Assembly (NCBI GenBank): GCA_028571685.1
Contig: CM053162.1
Location: 5,398,001 to 5,462,000, forward strand
DNA from: Heterohyrax brucei
Lineage: Eukaryota; Chordata; Mammalia; Hyracoidea; Procaviidae
Direction of reading: 5' to 3'
Length of the DNA stretch: 64,000 nt
Position 1 is the stretch's first letter; each line of letters starts with the position of its first letter. The position numbers and the translations under genes are program-made. The notes under the pieces were generated by a model, which saw only the letters and a program-made list of their open reading frames with translations, did no database searches and was not told where the DNA came from. Below are positions 13,012 through 24,560 of this stretch, in pieces.

Positions 13012-13190
13012 CTTGATTTTAAATCCTGGCCTCACAAATTACCAGTTGAGTTGATTTGACCCAAATTATTATCCTCTCTGAACTTTAGTTTCAGCCTTAG
13101 TAATAGTGCTGATAATACTTCAGAAGATAGCCTGCGAACATTAGTAGATGCAAATAGGTAAGGATGTTTAACATAGCACCTGATACATTT
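13012..13190 (+). repeat. MIR SINE, degraded
   Basis: The order of motifs (aaatcctggcctcacaaatt, then cctctctgaactttagtttc, then a diverged tail with taacatagcacctgatac) follows the MIR consensus in sense orientation. It is truncated by the SINE beginning near 13,192. Confidence 0.6.
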
Positions 13191-13191
13191 T

Positions 13192-13370
13192 ATGCTGTTG
13201 GAGGCTGTCAAATAAGTTTTGACTCCTTAGCGACCCCGTGTGGTAGAGCAGAAGCACCCTATAGTGTTTTCTTGGCTGTAGTCTTTACCGAAGCAGATCA
13301 CCAGGTCTTTCTCACATGGAGCTCTTGGGTTAGTTCAAAGGTTAACCTTTCCCTTAGCTGTCTAGCTCTT
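13192..13370 (-). repeat. AfroSINE-type RTE-derived SINE, minus strand
   Basis: It starts gctgttggaggctgtcaaat and continues through ttagcgaccccgtgtgg, cttggctgtagtc, gaagcagatcaccaggtctt and catggagctcttgggtt, the reverse-complement order of the longer AfroSINE form. It is diverged and its tRNA-like head is barely recognisable. Confidence 0.6.
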
Positions 13371-15200
13371 AAAACTCATCACATCCACGTCTCTTTGTAC
13401 ATGTTAGTTCCAAAGTATACATTAACTTTTATGCCTTTTTCTCCCCAAAGTCATCACTTTCCTGAATTTATATCAGATGTAATTTCAACTCTATTTCTCC
13501 TAAAAATGAGAATTACATTTTATATGTTATTTACTTATTATTGCTGGAAAAAGAGAAACAAATTTCTTGGATTATTTAAGGATGCAAGGTTGGAAACTGA
13601 CACCAATGGGTTTTTTGGTAGAATTTCATGGAAACGCTGAAAAAATAAAAAGTTACAGGATTTAATTTCCAATCGAAATATGTATTAAATAGCTAACATA
13701 AAGCATAGACTGAGGATACAAAGGAAAGACAGAGAGTATCTGTCTTCAAGAATGTCTCAGCCCAATGGAGGATTTAAAATCACAGTACAATGTGGTAAGT
13801 ATTGCTCAAGGGTTGGAAGAACTAAGTAGAGGGTCTAAAACCTAGACAAGAGGGCTCAGGCTACACTTTCAGAAGATGAGATGCCTGAGTGTAGTCCTAA
13901 AGAGTGCCAAGTGGTATGGTCATCTATAGAGACTTGAGAAGCATAGCATCCTGCAAGCACCGATTTTCCTAAGGGTGTTGAGGGCGAAGGAAGCATGGTA
14001 ACCAATAAGATCAAAGGAGCAGACAAGTGCTAGATTCTGAAAATATTTACAGTAAGAGTTGAGATGTTGGGATTTGTCCTAAGGGAGATAGGTGAAGAAT
14101 TAAAAAATTTAACCAGGAGAGTGACTATATTAGATTACTGATTTAGAAATATCATTATGTCAACAAAGTGATTCAGTCAAACTGGCAAGATGGACACATC
14201 AGATGGGAAATGATGAGTAGAAATAGGAATAAGCAAGCAAGTGGGATAATTTTTACAGGTTGATTTAATGGATGAGACTGAATGTATTGGGTAACGGGGA
14301 ATGTGAAAAATGGGAATATTCAGGGTTCCCAACTTAACCAACTGGATGGAAGATGGGACCACTCCATGATTCTGGAAACTTGGGAAGATGATCAGGCTCC
14401 CCCCAGGTTTTGACATATCCAGTTTTAAGTATCTGTAGAACCTCCGGGTAGATATGTTTAAATACCATAGCATTTCTCTGCCTGAGTCATCTAATATAGC
14501 CACTGTCATCCACAAGGTGCGTGGATGACTGCCTCCCGCTTTAATTCCATAGGAACTCTAGCTCCCTGAGTTCATCCATCTGCAGTTAATTTTCATCCTC
14601 CATTTTCTTCATATGTTGATTACGTCTGAAAAAAGATACTGTTTTTATTGCTTCTTGCAGTGGAAGGCTGTTCTCTGATGAGGAAATCAGGAAGTAACAA
14701 ATAATTTAAACCAGGAAGGAGGAAACTAGCATAGCTGTCCCTCTATCCAGATGGGATTAGACACTTCACATATTTAACACAAAGGACCAAATTACTTTTA
14801 ACTGGGTAATTCGAGAATAGCAGGACCCGAGAATGTTTAAACGTATTTCAATACAATTCACCATTTGCATCTCAATGATGCAAGTTTTCTTTGTGTTGTT
14901 AACACATAATTTGAGGCTAACTTACTCTTGATCAAGTTCCAGAAAGGTGATTGAGCTTCTAAACCTCATCAAAGGGCCTAGCTCTAAGAGAAATACATTC
15001 CACTTGGATTATTGAGAAATATGGAAATACTTTTAGCTCCATTCAGTTTTTCCCAATGATCCCAGAGAGGCCCTCTTAAAGCTAGAGAATGCTGGATGTC
15101 AGCAGTAAACCATGGTTTCCAGCTGTATCTCATAACAGCATGAGTTTTCATGTGGTCTTGGGAGTACACATCCAGTGTGCATATCGTTCTCAGGGGGCAG
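13371..15200. other. Intergenic DNA with an ancient repeat
   Basis: About 13,690-14,480 resembles a widely dispersed ancient mammalian repeat (gaggatacaaaggaaagacag, then cttcaagaatgtctcagcc, then accaactggatggaagatgg), but I cannot assign a family. The rest looks unique. Frames at 13,164-13,640 (+) and 14,177-14,515 (-) lie on repeat-derived DNA and match nothing I know. Confidence 0.4.
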
Positions 15201-15348
15201 CAAACCAAAAACCAAAACCCACTGTCATCAAGTCAGTTCTGATTCATAGCGAATCTACAGGGTTTCCAAGGCTGTAAGGAAGCAGCCTGCTACATCTTTC
15301 TCCCAAGCAGTGATGGTGGTTGTTTCAAACTGCCAATCTTTTGGTTAT
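15201..15348 (-). repeat. AfroSINE, minus strand
   Basis: An A/C-rich tail (aaaccaaaaaccaaaaccc) is followed by actgtcatcaagtcagttct, gattcatagcgaatctacag, ggtttccaaggctg and caaactgccaatcttttggt, the reverse complement of the AfroSINE. The tRNA-like head is truncated. Confidence 0.75.
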
Positions 15349-16017
15349 CTGTGGATCACTTTTTTTTTCCTAAGATTTGCCTTTTGTTTGTTTGTTAAAA
15401 TATTTTATTGTTCTTTAACTGCAAGTTTACAATTCAAGTCAGTTTGTCCGTCATACAGAAATTTACACACACACTGTCATATAACTCTAGTTGTTCTCCC
15501 TATGCTGTGACAGCACACTTATTCTTTTGAGCCTGTATTTCCAGTGTCCATTCAACCAGCTACTGCTCCCCTCTGCCTTCTCATCTTGCCTCTGGACAGG
15601 ATCCGCCCAGTTAGTGTCGTGTATCTACTTAAGCCGGGAGGCACCATCATTACTGGTATCATTTCGTGTCTTACAGTCCAGTCCAATCTTTGTCTGAAGA
15701 GATGGCTTCAGTCATAGTTTCAGTTCTGGGCTAACAAAAAGTCCCACGACCATGTCTTGCAGGGTCTTTCTGGTCTGTCAGACCTTTAAGTCTGGTCTTT
15801 TTAATAGAATTTGAGCTCTGCACTGCATTTTTCTCCTGCTATGTCAGGGACTTCTGGTTGTGCTCCCTGTCAAGGCAGTAATTAGTGGTGGCTGGGCACC
15901 ACCCAGTTCTTCTGATATTATGCTGATGTAGTCTTTAAATTGTGTGGCCCTTTCCATCTCTTGGGCTCATACGAGTACTGACAATTATGTTCATGAACAT
16001 ATCCTAGAAAAAGTGCT

Positions 16018-17061
16018 TCATACCTTGTTGGTGTATAACACTATACTGATCTTCCAAGTACTCCCCTTGGGAAGCCATGCACTGATGCCAGCTCCTAGTC
16101 CACCCAGAAAGCAAATTTGGAACTCTTTTTCCAGAATAACTGTCAGAGTTGGCATCATATTACCCTTGATGTCATGAATGTCATCAAATTGTCTTCCTTT
16201 CAATATTTCCTTTATCTTCAGGTAAAGAAAAATGTCATTGGGGGCCAGATCAGCTGAGTAGAGAGGGTGTTCCAATACAGTTATTTACCGGCTAAAAACT
16301 CCCTCATAGACAGTGCCGTGAGAGCTGGTACATTGTTGTGATGCAAGAGCCATGAGTTGTTGGTGAAAGGGTGAGGTTGTTTTTGTCTCACTTTTTCATG
16401 TAGCCTTTTCAATACTTCCAAATAGTAAACTTGGTTAACTGTCCAGCTAGCACAAATTCATAACAAATGATCTCTCTGATATCAGAAAAAGGTTAGCAAC
16501 ATCGTTTCAGCTCTGAATTTGGACTGATGAAATTTTTAGTCATAGAGAATTGGCTGACTTTGATTGTGCACTTTGACGCTTGTCTCCAGGTCATATTCAT
16601 ACATCCATGTTTCATCACCAGTGATAACGTGTCCCAAAACATCATCCCAGGCAAACTTCAACCCTCCTTTGTTTTTGTTTATCAGTGAGCTTCTTTGGGA
16701 CCGTTTTTGCACATACTTTTCTCATGCCAAGATTTTTTAGTTAAGATTTTCCTGTTTCTCTATGGATGCTTACTTGGTCTGCTATGCTTCTCACAGTCAG
16801 CTGATGGTTCTGACGCACAGTGCGATGAATTTTTATAATGTTTTCATCAGTTCTACTCTTTACTTGCTGCCCCGACCTCTCCTCATCAGTGATGCTTTCT
16901 CTCCCCTCAGAAAAGTTTAATATATTTGTACATCATCATTTTCTTCATGGCATTATCCCTATAAACTTGGACTAAAATGTCCCTGATTTCATTTCTACTC
17001 TTGCCCAGTTTAACAAGAAATTTAATATTTGTTGCTCTAATTCAAGCTCTGACATTCTCAT
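16018..17061 (-). pseudogene. Mariner transposase remnant
   Basis: The enzyme of Tc1/mariner elements cuts and pastes DNA with a DD34D catalytic triad. Minus-strand translation gives an N-terminus MSELELEQQILNFLLNWARV, a central GDETWMYEYD block (coded near 16,591-16,621), HHNNVPALTALSMREFLAG (near 16,300-16,347) and YSADLAPNDIFLYLK followed by the C-terminal end (16,018-16,275). In HHNN the second catalytic Asp of the usual HHDN motif is Asn. Several frameshifts and stops separate the blocks, so the gene is dead. The block order and length fit a full-length ~345-residue transposase. Confidence 0.87.
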
Positions 17062-17161
17062 AATGATACACAAAAACATACACCAATAATAATGAATGGC
17101 ACTCAGCAAGACATCACCGCAAGTCAACACTAACACGGTTGTGAAACACTGATACACCAAG

Positions 17162-17692
17162 TGTTTTAGTCAGCTAGTGCTGCTCTAACAGAAATACCAC
17201 AGAGTGGAAGGTTTTAAATAGAAAGGTTTATTCTTACACAATCCAATAGGCTACAAGTCCAAATTCAGGATGTCAGCTACAGCGGAAGGCTTTCCCCCTT
17301 GTCAGCTCTGGAGGAAAGTCCGATATTGCATCAGTCTTTGTCAAGAGAGCATCTTGGCACAGGAACCTCAGGTCTGAAGAATGTGCTCTTCTCCTGGTGC
17401 TCCTTTCTTGATGGTGTGAGGTTCCCAATTCTCTGCTAGTTTCTCTTTCCTTTCATCTCTTGTAGAACACAAAGATTAAGGGTGGGGCAAGCCACACTTC
17501 TGGGAAACTCCTTTTATAGTGAACAGTGATGTGATCTTATGAAGAGATTTACAGTCCCACCCTATTCCTTTAACATACAACACAGCAAAATCACAAAATG
17601 GAGGACAATCATAGAACACAGGATATTATGTTCACATGGCTTCCCCCCCCACCATCTGGGGAGGCGGGGAAGACACAATTCATTCCATGACA
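17162..17692 (+). mobile_element. Solo LTR (MaLR/ERVL-like) inside the mariner
   Basis: It starts TGTTTTAGTCAGC and ends ATTCATTCCATGACA, the TG...CA structure of an LTR, and is flanked by the identical 5-bp duplication ccaag (17,157-17,161 and 17,693-17,697). The beginning (agtgctgctctaacagaaa) and end (gacacaattcattcc) resemble ERVL-MaLR LTRs, which make 5-bp duplications. No internal sequence is present. The mariner end continues on the far side, proving insertion order. Confidence 0.82.
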
Positions 17693-17881
17693 CCAAGGTT
17701 AGGAAACTTGAACAAGTTGTTTGCACACTGCTGCCAACGGAAGCGCATGGTGGCAAGCTCATAAACTTCATTGTCAGACCTTGTATTTTCATCACGCCAT
17801 TGATGTTCTTCATGCTCGTTTGTGCCAGGTGGGTTGAGACCAGTTGGTGCTTCTTAGATAGCAGCTTGCTAGCTTTTAAGA

Positions 17882-18037
17882 GGAAACCCTGTTGGTGTAG
17901 TGGGTTAAGTGCTATGTCTACTAACTGATAAGGGTTGCCCGTTCAAATTCGCCAGATGCTCCTTGAAAACTCTATAGGGCAATTTACCCTGACCTCTAGA
18001 GTTGCTGTGAGTCGGGTCTGACTCAACGGCAGTGAGT
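17882..18037 (+). repeat. Full-length AfroSINE with duplications
   Basis: It opens ggaaaccctgttggtgtagt, with the tRNA-derived head and box-B-like gttcaaattcgcc, continues ctccttgaaaactctatagg and ends gtcgggtctgactcaacggc. Imperfect 12-bp duplications flank it (17,870-17,881 tagcttttaaga; 18,038-18,049 tagctttcaaga). The host is L1 'B' 3' UTR. Confidence 0.88.
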
Positions 18038-18168
18038 TAGCTTTCAAGATTTCCTGCTCTACTCATCAAAGCAGGATTCAGAACTTACTTTTAATAAATA
18101 AAGTTTGTTATGTCAACTAACAGAAGCCCCTGAAACCACCTTCCCAGACTCCTGCTATTTTGCCTCTT

Positions 18169-18225
18169 GAGCCAAGCCACGCCAAATGCCGTGGAGTCGG
18201 ATCTGGCCCCTAGGGTCACCATGAG
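18169..18225 (-). repeat. 57-bp SINE with 9-bp duplications
   Basis: The unit holds agccaagccacgccaaatgc and gtggagtcggatctggcccc, the reverse complement of the last ~55 bases of the AfroSINE/RTE end with a GCCAA-type tail. It is flanked by ttgcctctt at 18,160-18,168 and 18,226-18,234. It inserted as a very short retroposon lacking the tRNA-like head and promoter. Confidence 0.75.
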
Positions 18226-19495
18226 TTGCCTCTTAAAGTGTTTAGTTATATTTAGGAAACTGCATGTATTTTGGGTTAGTCCAGTTGTGCTGAATTCTCC
18301 TGCACTGTATGTTGTACCTCCCTCCACTTAAAATAATGTTTGCCTATTATCTTATTAATGAATAACCCTCTCTTCTCCCTCCCCACACTGGTAACTATTC
18401 TGTTTAAATCATTTTTAAGTTCTTATAGTAGTGGTCTCATGCAATATTTATCCTTTTGCAACTGACTGATTTCACTCAGCGTGACGACTTCTGGATTTTG
18501 AGGTTTTTTTCCAAGATCACTGTTGTTCTTTATCATTGCATAACATTCCCCTGTGTGAACATAACATAGTTTGGTTATCCATTCATCTGACTGTGGGCTT
18601 CTAGACTGATTCCATCTTTTTGCTATTGTGAACAGTGCTGCAATGAACATTCTTGTGCATGTATCTATTTTTGTGACAGCTCTTCTTTTTTCTTAGGATG
18701 TATTCCAAGAAATGGCCTTGTTGGTCTTGTGGCATTTCCATTTCTAGCTTTTTAAAGAAAGTGCCAAATCAATTTCCAAAGTGGTTGTGCCATATTACAT
18801 TTCCACCAGCAGCATGTAAGTGTTCCGGTCTCTCCACAGCCTCTACAACACTTATTTTTTAGTGTTTTTTGAATTAATGACAACCTGGTTGGGGTGAGAT
18901 GGCATCTCATTGTAATTTTATTTGCATTTCTGTAATGGCTAGTGCTCTTGAGCATTTTCTCATGTATCTGTTGGCTGCCTGAATGTTATCGTTGGTGAAG
19001 TGGCTGTTTATATCCTCTGCCCACTTCTTAACTCAGTTACTTGTCTTTTTCTTGAGATTTTACAGTATCTTGTAGATATTAAAGATAAGAGCTAATTGGA
19101 TTTGTCATAGCCAAACATTTTTTCTGTAGGTTGTTTCTTTACTCTTTTGATGGTCTTTGGAAGAGCACAAATGTTTGATTTTTAGAAGTTTTTGGTTATC
19201 TGTTGTCTCTTCTGGTGCCTGTGCATTGTTTGTAATGTTTTGCATTCTGTTTGTGCCATGCGTTAGAGCTCCCAGCACTGTACCTAAGTTTTCTTCTATG
19301 ATTATTATCATTTTAGATTTTATATCTAGGTTTTTGACATATTTTGAGTTCATGCTTATGCATGGTGTGAGACATGGGTCTTGTTTGATGTTTTTTGCTG
19401 GTGGATATCCAGTTATGCCAGCACCAGTTGTTAAAGAGGCTAACTACTCCCCAAATTATGGACTTTGGACCTTTGTCAAGTGTCAGCTGCTAATA

Positions 19496-19648
19496 AAACC
19501 AAAACCAAAAACCAAGCCCAATGCCATTAAGCTGCTTCTGCCTCATAGCAATCTTAAAAGACAGAGTAGAACTTCCCCACAGAGTTTCCAAGGAGCACCT
19601 GGTGGATTTCATCCACTGACCTTTTGGTAACCAGCTATAGTCGTTAAC
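19496..19648 (-). repeat. AfroSINE in L1 'B' ORF2
   Basis: The tail aaaaccaaaaaccaagccc is followed by aatgccattaagctgcttct, cagagtagaacttccccaca, gagtttccaaggagcacctg and ccttttggtaacc. L1 sequence on both sides carries imperfect 12-bp duplications (19,484-19,495 cagctgctaata; 19,649-19,660 cagttgctcata). Confidence 0.85.
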
Positions 19649-19826
19649 CAGTTGCTCATAAGTGGATGATTTTATCTCTGGATTCTCAATTCTGTTACAT
19701 TGATCTGTTTTATCTGTTGTACCATTACCAGGCTGTTTTGACAATACTGGCCTTGTAATTTGTTCTAAAGTCAAGTAGTGGGAGACTTCTCACTTTGTTC
19801 TCCTTCTTCAACAATGCACTATTTAT

Positions 19827-20904
19827 TTATTTATATTTTTTATTTAACATGACTGAGTGAAAATGTACATTCCCGTATAAATTTACATGCCCACCTATAT
19901 GCAGCTTTCACTGCTCTCCCTGTCCGGCGACAGTACACTATTCCTGTTTGCTCCATACATGTCTCATCCTCTCAATAGCCTCCTTTCCACTCCTCTCCAC
20001 CCACTCTCCTTCCTCCAGCCAGAGGTCAGCAGGATGATACCCTATAGATGTACAGAACCATAAAGTGCAACCAATATATGGTCACTCTTCATTGCCAAGT
20101 CCAATCCATTCCGGTCGAAAGAGTGGACCTTCGTTATAATTTATGGGTAAGGGCAGCATCAGGGCCGGGGGCCATGCTCTCAGAAGAACCCCGAAACCAA
20201 TGGACCATCAATTGAGGTCTTTTAGTGGAGATCTCAGGATGCACCCCCTTTTATTCTTGTGTTGCCAGTGAGACTCAACCTAGCGAGCTCCATCATGGCT
20301 ATCACTGGTGGTGGCCGGGCACCACCCGGTTCTTCCAGTCCCAAGTCAATGAAGGCACCCACTCTTGTGGGTCTCTCTGTCTTCTAGGTTGTCTTTACCC
20401 CATGTCATTTTGGTCCTCGGTGAGCATCCGTTCCTGCTGAGTTGGGACCATTTGCTGTGTCCTCGGATGGCAGCTTGGTGGCTTTTAAGACCCCAGACGC
20501 CACTCACCAATGTGGGGTGCAGAGAGCTCTCTTAGCAAAATGCTAGTTGTGCTAATTGGCCTTGATTTCGCCTAAGAGCATGGTCCCCTGCCCCCTGCCC
20601 CAGCTACTCTATCCTTGCAATATTGGGTTAAGATGGAAGGAGTATTCAAGTTATGCTGAAGTCCACTTAATGTTGTTCTTGTTTCTAACGTGTGCTATCA
20701 CCACTTTCTCCCAACCATATTTCCAGCAACTATCTAAACTAAACCGTCCCCCCCTCACCTTCCCTCCCTCCCCTCCCTTGCAGCTGTCAGAGTTTTTTCT
20801 TCTATACACAAGTCTGTTTTTGAGATCTTATCGTAGAGGTCTCATACAGTATTTGTCCTTTTGTCGCTGACTACTTTCACTCAACATAATGTCTTCCAGT
20901 AGCG
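19827..20904 (-). mobile_element. L1 'C', 3'-end fragment nested in L1 'B'
   Basis: It comprises an L1 3' UTR (about 1 kb) plus the last few dozen bases of ORF2 (cactcaacataatgtcttcc). Duplications of the host, atgcactatttat at 19,814-19,826 and atgcattatttat at 20,905-20,917, flank it. It resembles the 3' UTRs at 48,059 and 35,861 more closely than that of its host. The polypyrimidine tract lies at 20,745-20,780. Confidence 0.88.
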
Positions 20905-23839
20905 ATGCATTATTTATCCGGGGCCTCTTCCTTTTCTATATGAAGTTGGTAATTTCTTTCTCCATCCCAAAAAATGCCATTGGAATTTGGATCAGGAATG
21001 CGTTGTATCTATAGATAGCTTTGGGTAAAATAGACATTTTCCAAATTTTGAGTCTTCCTATCTGTGAGCAGAGTAGGGGTCTCCTCTTTTGTAGGTCTCT
21101 TGGTTTCCTAGAGTAGTGTCCTATAATTTTCTTTACATAGGACTTTCAGTGTCTGATTCGATTTCTCCCTAAGTATTTTATCTTCTCAGAGGCTATTATA
21201 AATGGCATTGATTCGATGATTTCTAATTTCATGTTCTCTTTTTTTGGTGGAAAGGAATCCAACTGATGTTTGTATGTTTATCTTATAGGCTGATATTTTC
21301 CTGAACTCTTTTATTAGTTTCAATAATTTTCTTTCTTTCTTTTTTGATTCTTTGGAGTTTTCTGTGTAAAAGATCACATCATCTGCAAATAAAGGTACTT
21401 TCATTTCCACCTTACCAATTTGAATGACCTTTATTTATTTTTTGTATTTGCCTGATGCTCTGACTAGAACTTTCAGCACAATGTTGAATAAAAATGGTGA
21501 TGAAAGGCACTCTTGTCTGGTTCCCATTCTCAAAGCTAGTGCTTTCGGACTTTCTTCATTTACGCTAATGTTGGCTGTTGACTTTCTATAAGTGTCTGCT
21601 ATTATGTTGATCAGTTTCACTTCTATTTCTATACTGCTGAGAGTTTTAAACATGAATGAGTGTGGGACTTTGTCAAATGCCTTTTCTGCATCAGTTAATA
21701 AAATCATTCTTGTCTTTTATTTATGTGGTTGATATCATTGATTGTTTTTCTAATGCTGAACCATCCCTACATTAAAGTGAATTTTTTTTTATTGTTGAAT
21801 TCTATTGGCTAGAATTTTGTTGAGGATTTTTGCATCTAAGTTCGTGAGAGACACTCGTCTATAATTTTCCTTTTTTGAATTATCTTTACCTGATTTTGCT
21901 ATAAGGGTTATGTTAGCTTCATAGAATGAATTTGGCAGTATTCCATCTTTGTCTATTCTCTGAAATACTTTTAGAAATAAGTATTATCTAAAAGTTTGGT
22001 AGAATTCTCCATGAAGACTTAGTAGCCAGGAATTTTTTTGGTTGAGAATGTGTTAATTATATTTTTAATCACTTTTTTGTGATGAGTTTATTTAGTTGTT
22101 CTATCTCTGTGGTAGTTTAGGTAGGTAGCATGTTCCTGGAAATTTGTTCATTTCCTCTAAGTGTTCGACTATGTTAAAGTACAATTTTTCATAACATTGT
22201 GTTATAATTTTTTTTTTTTTTGGTTGGGTCTGTAGTAATACTACCCATTCCATTTCTTATTTGGTTTATTTGCCTCCTTCCCTTTATTTATTTATTTTTT
22301 TCTGTCAGTTAGGCCAACAGTTTTTCAATTTTGTGGATTTTTTTCAAAGAACTACCTCTTAGTCTTGTTGATTCTTCTAATCATTTTTCTATTCTCTAAT
22401 TTATTTAGTTCTGCTGTAATTTTTATGATTTCCTTTCTTCTGATTCCTGGGGGGTTCTTTTGCTGTTCCCTTTCTACTTGTTTGTGTCACAGGGTTAACG
22501 CTTTCATTTTGACCCTTTCTTCTTTTTGAAGAATGTGTGAATTTACTGAGAAAAGTTGACTCCTGAGCATTACTTTTGCTGTGTCACAAATGTTCTGGTA
22601 GGATGCATTTTCATCCTTATTTGATTCTATGAATTTCTTTATTCCATTTCTTGTATAACCCAGTCATTTTTGAGCAAGATATTGTTCAGTTTCCATGGTT
22701 TTAGGGTTTTTTTTCCCTTGTCTCCTTTTTTCTGTTTTTGATTTTCACTTTTATGGCTTTGCATTTTGTAAAGATGCTTTGTAATATTCTGATGCTTTGA
22801 ATTTTGTTGGGGCTTGCTTTATGGTCCAATTTGTGGTCAACGCTAGGGAATGCTTTGTGTGCATTAGAAAACAAAGTATTTGGTTGCTGTTGGGTGGAGT
22901 GTTTTGTGTATGTCTGTGAGTTCAAATTGGTTGATTGTGGCATTTTAGGTCTTCCACATCTTTAATGAGTTTTTTGCCTGCATATTCTCTCCTTCACTGA
23001 AAGTGATGTGTTGAAGTCTCATACTATTATTGGGGAGCTCTCTATTTCTGTTCTCAATGCAATTAGAGTTTGTTTTATGTATATTGAGGCCCTGTCATTG
23101 GGTAAGTAAATATTTAATCTGGTTATATGGTCCCAGAGTATTGACCCTTTAACTACTATATAGGGATCTTTCTTATCCAATGTGGTAGATTTTACTTCAA
23201 AGGCTATTTTAACAGAAATTAATATTACCACTCCTGCTCTTTTTTGAATGTTGTTTGTTTGATATATTGTTCCCATCCTTTGAGTTTTAGGTTTTTCACA
23301 TATCTGAGTCAAAGGTGTGTCTCCTACAGGCATCATCCAGCTAGATCATGGTTATTCAGCCATTCTGCCACTCTCCATCTCTTTATTGGTGCATTTAATA
23401 CATTTACATTCATCGTGATTATTGGTATGCGTGAGTTTAATGCTATCATTTTTAAGTTGTTTATGTTGTAGACAATTCCTTTGTTCCATTTAATTTTCTT
23501 TATTGTCTATCATCTCCTTCATGTTGGTGATTTGTATTTACTGAGTCTTCATGTTTTTCCTTTTTTAAAAAAATAAATTGATGCTTAGGATTGATAGTTT
23601 CCTTTGTGGTACCTTAATATTTGCCTCTATTTTTCTAAATTTAAACCAGTCTTTAATTTCTTTGTATTGTCTTGACTTTCTTTCCATGTGAAAGACATAT
23701 TACTATATTTTTTAAGTTTCCTTTTTCTGTTATAAAACTTGCAAATGACATCTCTATATCCTTATTTTCAGTGTTTTTTCTTTGATTTATTTTTGTGATT
23801 CCTCTATTTGGGTTGATATCCACTTACTCTATTATATGT

Positions 23840-24560
23840 TCTAGCCTTGGGTTGTTATCTGATGTAATTTTCTAACTAAAGAACTCCCTTTAGTATTTCT
23901 TGTAATTTTTATTTGATTTTTGCAAATTCCCTTCATTTGTCTATCTGGAATTGTTCCAATTTTGCCATTGTATTTGAGAGGTGTTTTTGCTAGATATGTA
24001 ATTCTTGGCTGGGAAATATGTTCCTTCAAATCTTCATATATGTCATCCATTGCCTTCTTGCCTGAATGATTTCTGCTTAGTAGTACCAGGTTAGTCTTAA
24101 TCTGACTTTCCTTTGTACATTAATTCATGTTTACCCCTAGCCACCTTGTGTCTAGTTTGATGAGCACCTTGGATAGATATCTTCTCATTTTTCATGATAT
24201 CAGGGAAGTTTCCTGTCAACAAATTTTTTATTTTATTTTTCCTCAGATCTTTTGGCATCACATGCCTTGTCTTCAGTCTCACTAATTTGACCTTCCTTCT
24301 CCTCAGTCCTGCTCTTCTGACTTTGTATTGAGTTCTCTGATTTTGTAAAATTATTATTAGTTTTCTGAATTTCTAATTCCTATTTTTGTGTGCTTTCTTG
24401 CAGCCTGTTGAATTTGTCATTATACTCTACTGCCTTTTGACTCGTCTGCTTTCTGATCTCTTGAAGAATTCTAACTATTAATCTTTCGTATTCTACCTTC
24501 CATAATTTCAAGAAGTTCTCTTCATCTGGAAAATTTCTTCATTCTCTGTTTTGGGAGCTT
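23840..24560 (-). pseudogene. L1 'B' ORF1, broken
   Basis: ORF1 encodes the trimeric RNA-binding chaperone of L1. Frames at 23,841-24,050 and 24,097-24,282 align with L1 'D' ORF1: the C-terminal domain (QPRITYLAKTPLKYNGKI) and part of the RNA-binding region (HVMPKDLRKNKIKNLLTGNF). Frameshifts and stops break it, and the coiled-coil part is unreadable. Confidence 0.7.

Larger units (their letters stand above)
15972..17783 (-). mobile_element. Mariner transposon inserted in L1 'B', split by an LTR
   Basis: Imperfect terminal inverted repeats match at about 20 of 27 positions (left end cgagtactgacaattatgtt; right end reverse-complemented caaggtctgacaatgaagtt). Both ends abut TA (15,970-15,971 and 17,784-17,785), the duplicated mariner target. 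Flanking DNA on both sides is L1 'B' 3' UTR, so it inserted into that L1. Removing the LTR at 17,162-17,692 leaves about 1.28 kb, the normal mariner length. The ends resemble those of mariner elements known from cattle, judged from memory. Confidence 0.85.
18424..23449 (-). pseudogene. L1 'B' ORF2, broken and interrupted
   Basis: The start codon (23,447-23,449) is placed by alignment with L1 'D'. Next come endonuclease blocks with the QKRAGVVILISVK stretch (23,019-23,336), reverse transcriptase ([34 protein letters not shown] at 21,186-21,410) and the C-terminal cysteine-rich region CCRGCGETGTLTCCWWKCN (18,752-18,955). An AfroSINE and L1 'C' interrupt it, and many frameshifts and stops are present. 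It is long dead. Confidence 0.87.

Noticed and set aside
13164..13640. 158-codon plus-strand frame
   Set aside because: Starts in a MIR, crosses an AfroSINE and continues in non-coding DNA; no domain or homologue recognised.
14177..14515. 112-codon minus-strand frame
   Set aside because: Lies on an ancient dispersed repeat and resembles no protein I know.
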